From Isoetes taiwanensis (taxonomy: Eukaryota; Streptophyta; Lycopodiopsida; Isoetales; Isoetaceae), in NCBI GenBank assembly GCA_021234155.1, contig JAJEKV010000321.1, forward strand, positions 186,001-250,000: 64,000 nucleotides of DNA, given 5' to 3'. Positions within the stretch are counted from its first letter, which is position 1. Every line of letters begins with the position of its first letter. The notes under the pieces are model-generated. The model was given only the letters and a program-made list of their open reading frames with translations. It had not been told where the DNA came from and made no database searches. This document shows positions 60,478-64,000 of the stretch, in pieces. Both the position numbers and the translations under genes were made by a program.

Positions 60478-63226
60478 AAAAAATCTTCCATCTACTTGCA
60501 TAGAGTATGGCACATGGACTCATGGAAAAAATTAGTGGCTATTAATAGCCAAATGGCGATTTTTTAAGGGGTCTAGATAATTTTTGCGGCAAATTTTATG
60601 AAGGGGCATTTCTTAAAAAAAAAATAAAAAATAGCCATAGTTAAAACAAGTACTCCATTATTTTTCGCGGATTAGCCAAACTGTTTTTCCCATTTTCCTT
60701 ACAGAAAAAGGGATTAGCCTTTCTTTATATTACAATATTTATATTTTAAATCATTAATAGCCAAATAAAAATAATTCTTATTATAGACTTTTACACATCC
60801 CCACCTACCATCATGAGTGATAGTAGTTTTTCAAACTATGAATTTCTATTCCTTCAAGGGTTAGAGATAAGCGCAATTTGATCACAATATCTAGAAGGTG
60901 TTGTTGCATTAAATGTAATTCAGACTATGGATGTTATAAGCTATGTTGTGAGCTTCTGTTAAAAGTTTTTTAATATTAAGATATGTTCCTTGATTGTTGA
61001 TTATTATTTGTAATTGCAGTACAATATATCTAAGGCTACAGAATTTAATTTACATTTTTTTTTTTTTTTTTTAGTTGGAGTAAAAGTTTATAGTACATAA
61101 TTTAAAAGTTTCGCCACATATAAATGTAATAATAATAATAATAACTTTAGCCAAATATATATCATAAAATACTGTAAAATTTTGAAAATAGCCAAATCAT
61201 TTTTTATAAAAAAATTATATATTATGGTTAATTTTTCCCCTGCATGGACTACAGATATTAACAGCAGATGTACTAACAATAATGATTCCTAGACTTATAT
61301 GCATTTCATTTTTGGATGAACAAAATCTTTTTATGAGCATTTGATGATATGTTGAAGATATGATAGATCTTTGCATGGGTTATACCTAACATAAATGATC
61401 TTCGCTGGATAATGCAAAGGACTTTTTTGGATAGGTTTTGACTCTATTAGGCATTTGCTATATAAGCATGGTATTTTAAAGCGGTGGAAGATCATTTGAA
61501 AATGCTTTTGTTATGGCACAAGAGGTCAGTATTTTGTCAAGAGATGTAAAATCTATCTTCTTTGTACAATGCATGTTGTTTCTTGCAGATGTGGGTTTAA
61601 GTTGATTCTAATCCCTTGGATTTGGTCCCATTATTGTGTGTTTAGGCTGCTTGCTCAATGATGCAAAAATCAAAGGTAGAAATTTGATATGTTTGTTTCT
61701 TTAAGGTATTTTTAAGTTCTATGGCATGTCTTTTGATGCAACATGTCTTTTTTCTGCCTCTCCTAATGCCATGGGTGCTTCAATAAGCAGATTGATATCA
61801 AAAGCTCTTGCTAGCCAGGTCCTATACTCCAGTTTAAATGCCATTCTTCATATGCTATTAAATTAAGAACAGCCTTCGGGGTTCAGAGAAGGGAGGCGGG
61901 AGGAGAGTAAATCCCACATAAGCAGGTCTGGGCCACCCAACAGAATGATGTAATCATCTCCGTATAAAACCATTTTTAGAACGACATGGATTTCCCGGTC
62001 CATTGGGTTCATATGAAAAATGTAGGATGTCGTTTTTAGTCTTTTCTTTGGCAAAATAAAGTTAGATTCCTCGAGTTTGCATTGTTGCTATTTATTTTGT
62101 TGCATTCAGATTTGAAGTAATGATACATGTCATTCACGGTGCAGTGGTCTGGGCAAAAGGCATTTGTTAACAATTTGAAAGTAGCCAATAAATAAACAAG
62201 TTCTGATAGATTGCTGCACCAAAGAGGGTATGTCGTGTTTGTGCAATTAGACTTACAATATTAATAAGTAGCACTAATTATTGTCTTTATTCTCTTCGTG
62301 CAAAATAAAGTTAGATTCTTAGAGTTTGCAATTCAATTTGGCCATATGAATATGGTATTAGGTGTGTGAGTATATATTGTGTGTGAGTACACATAGTGTG
62401 GCATTATTTTTTATAAGATTTTAATTTTTTATCCAGGTAATTGTGTTTCAGAGAACTTGATTTTCATAGATATTATATTTGGTGCATTCTTGAAGACAGT
62501 TACTTGCAATCCCTTGCCAACTCCAACATATGCCATAACTGATTACCATGCTTGCTGTGATGTTGACATGATAGCCAATTTCGTCATCATGATTGTACTC
62601 AGGCTGAGTTACCAAATTTTTTGTCATCATGTTTGTACTCAGGCTGAATTGCTACTCAACAAAATGTTTATGGTTCTCTTTGCAAATAGTTGATTAAGCA
62701 TAAAATGTGTTTGCATGTAGAAGCAATAATGCAGCAGAATTTATAAAGCTGGAAAAGCAATCTAAATATTGAAGGAGCATTTGAATTACGCAAATAAGTT
62801 GTGTTGATCCTAGGCCTGTCTGTTCTAGAGTTTGTGCAGGTTCACATAGTGTGCTAAAAGACTAGCTCCTTAAGGTGGTTACTATGCATGCCCTATTGAT
62901 AAGTCGCAGGAGATAAGACTAAATCAAACTGCTGCCTTCAAAGCACAAGCAACTCCTCCTAATAGTACTTCCTCTTTTATTAACGTAAAGGCTAAATTGA
63001 GTTGTTTCTGTAAAACAAATTTAGATTGCATAAATTGCACTTTAGAACCGTGTTTGCTCTATTTGAGTACCTCAAGGCAACATTTAAAAAAATGTTTTCT
63101 TTAGAAGCCATCATGCTTTATCCGTTTTTTTTCATTGGACTTCATATACAACTCGAACCATGTCAAAGCATGGTCTTCAAGTAAACTAAAGGCATTATTC
63201 TTAACTTCTAATTTCTTATCTTATCA
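60478..63226. other. Very AT-rich stretch, no gene supported
   Basis: Contains a T-run near 61058-61071, an (ATA)n run near 61126-61143 and repeated TAGCCAAAT words at 60540-61200. Near 62579-62650 a short tandem duplication carries GTCATCATG.TTGTACTCAG. I looked for an HMG box that would complete the ARID gene and found none. Confidence 0.4.
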
Positions 63227-63227
63227 G

Positions 63228-63259
<32 letters not shown>

Positions 63260-63262
63260 CTT
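63227..63262. repeat. (TA)n microsatellite
   Basis: About 14 AT units, then CTCTCTTATATATATA, directly next to the hairpin-bearing element. Confidence 0.9.
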
Positions 63263-63500
63263 ATATATATACAATTATATTTGTGTGTAGATGTGTGTAG
63301 ACAATTAAATCTCGGCCGTCCATCTCAGATTTGGACGGCCCACGTGAAGCCCCCAAATAAGCCACCTCAAATGACCCCTTTATTTGGGGCTTTTGATCTC
63401 ACCCGTTAGATCGTCCATATTTCAGATCCAATGGCCCCGATGAAGCCACCTCAAATGGCCCCTTCATTTGGGGCTTTTGATCTAGGCCCTAGAATGTGCT
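63262..63500 (+). mobile_element. Hairpin-bearing dispersed element, copy 2
   Basis: Reverse complement of the 27.9 kb copy: ATACAATTATATTTGTGTGT, CTCGGCCGTCCATCTCAGAT, GGACGGCCCACGTGAAGC, CCCCAAATAA. Downstream is an internal duplication of GCCACCTCAAATG.CCCCTT and TTTGGGGCTTTTGATCT (63363 and 63441). Confidence 0.6.
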
Positions 63501-63737
63501 AGATCAATGGCCTAGATTTAGCCGCATATATTAAATGTAATAATTAATGTCAACTGGTGAGGTGGCACAGGAGGCAAGGCCTGCTGATGAATTGGGCGCC
63601 GGATCGGTCTGCCAAATCTTCATATGCAAAGGTCGGAGCCGGCCCCGGCTTCGAATCGATCAGGCTCCTTCCGGCGGCCCATTGAGAAATATTACTTTCA
63701 GTTGTGCACAGACCTGGGAGTTCGTGAAGAAGGCAAT

Positions 63738-63834
63738 CCTGTGATGAATCGTCTGCTTATTGTGAGCCCCCTTCATTGTGCACAGAACAATCCTGTGATG
63801 AATCGTCTGCTTATTGTGAGCCCCCTTCATTGTG
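63738..63834 (+). repeat. 51-bp tandem duplication
   Basis: AATCCTGTGATGAATCGTCT followed by GCTTATTGTGAGCCCCCTTC occurs at 63738 and 63789, essentially identical. The surrounding 63545-63720 is GC-richer and may be the start of an element running off the window. Confidence 0.85.
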
Positions 63835-64000
63835 TATACAGGCAAATGACTCCACTGTGTATGTAGTCGTATTTATAGACAGGTCAAAAAACCATGGCGC
63901 CAAATTCTTCTATGGCAGACAACCTTGTGCAGCCACCAAAATAGGCTTTTGATACATTGATCCGGGATGTCAAAATCAGGATTGAGCCTGACCGTGGCAG

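Noticed and set aside
63545-63665. A tRNA-headed SINE (TGGCACAGGAGG as A box, GGCTTCGAATCGA as B box)
   Set aside because: The spacing of about 85 nt is too long for a standard tRNA head, and no cloverleaf pairs.

Overview
The window is nuclear DNA from a land plant. The evidence is an intron-rich gene with canonical GT/AG junctions, relatives of plant gene families (PHT1 phosphate transporter, plant-type phospholipase A2, exosome MTR3, ARID), and abundant degraded retrotransposons in long AT-rich gene-poor stretches. One LINE family has an L1 ORF1-like coiled-coil protein and a 'GVKQGCPLSPTL' reverse transcriptase. With the low gene density, this leads me to guess a non-flowering plant (fern, lycophyte or gymnosperm), but the sequence does not prove it.

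Layout. 1-3.6 kb: no supportable gene; three related hairpin motifs, the last a textbook Helitron 3' end (CTAG then T at 2747-2751). 3.6-9.4 kb: the only clearly intact multi-exon gene, minus strand. I resolve 15 coding exons that join in frame to about 1307 codons, giving an acidic N-terminal half, two Tudor-like modules and a C-terminal RCC1-like repeat region. 9.76-10.78 kb: a foldback element with nested inverted repeats. 10.8-27.8 kb: intergenic DNA with local duplications and a 5'-truncated L1 LINE (17.85-19.68 kb, minus). 27.9-29.1 kb: a hairpin-bearing dispersed element followed by about 1 kb of degenerate AGATTC-rich repeat. 29-40 kb: gene-poor, with a probable terminal exon at 31.3 kb, a triplicated repeat at 36 kb and a 216-226 bp satellite at 37.3-38.1 kb.

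40-47 kb: an accessory block of gene fragments on the minus strand. It holds the MTR3-like exosome 3' half, a PLA2 piece fused to a J-domain piece, and a PHT1 pseudogene with a nonsense codon and frameshifts. LINE endonuclease remains follow on the plus strand. 47.2-49.0 kb: an (ATCT)n microsatellite running into about 1.7 kb of almost pure pyrimidine. 49.6-54.1 kb: a nearly full-length but dead LINE of the same family as the 46.5 kb fragment. 54.1-54.8 kb: a Ty3-like gag remnant. 55.4-57.2 kb: a tandem array built around decayed tRNA-Gly(UCC)-like units. 57.6-58.2 kb: a PLA2-like reading frame with intact calcium-loop and catalytic motifs. 59.3-60.5 kb: three plus-strand exons encoding most of an ARID domain. 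60.5-64 kb: AT-rich DNA, a second copy of the 27.9 kb hairpin element in opposite orientation, and a 51-bp tandem duplication.

There is no operon-like functional grouping. Only the Tudor/RCC1 gene looks like an ordinary functional gene; the PLA2 and ARID loci may be functional, partial or decaying. The rest records transposition, fragment capture and tandem amplification.
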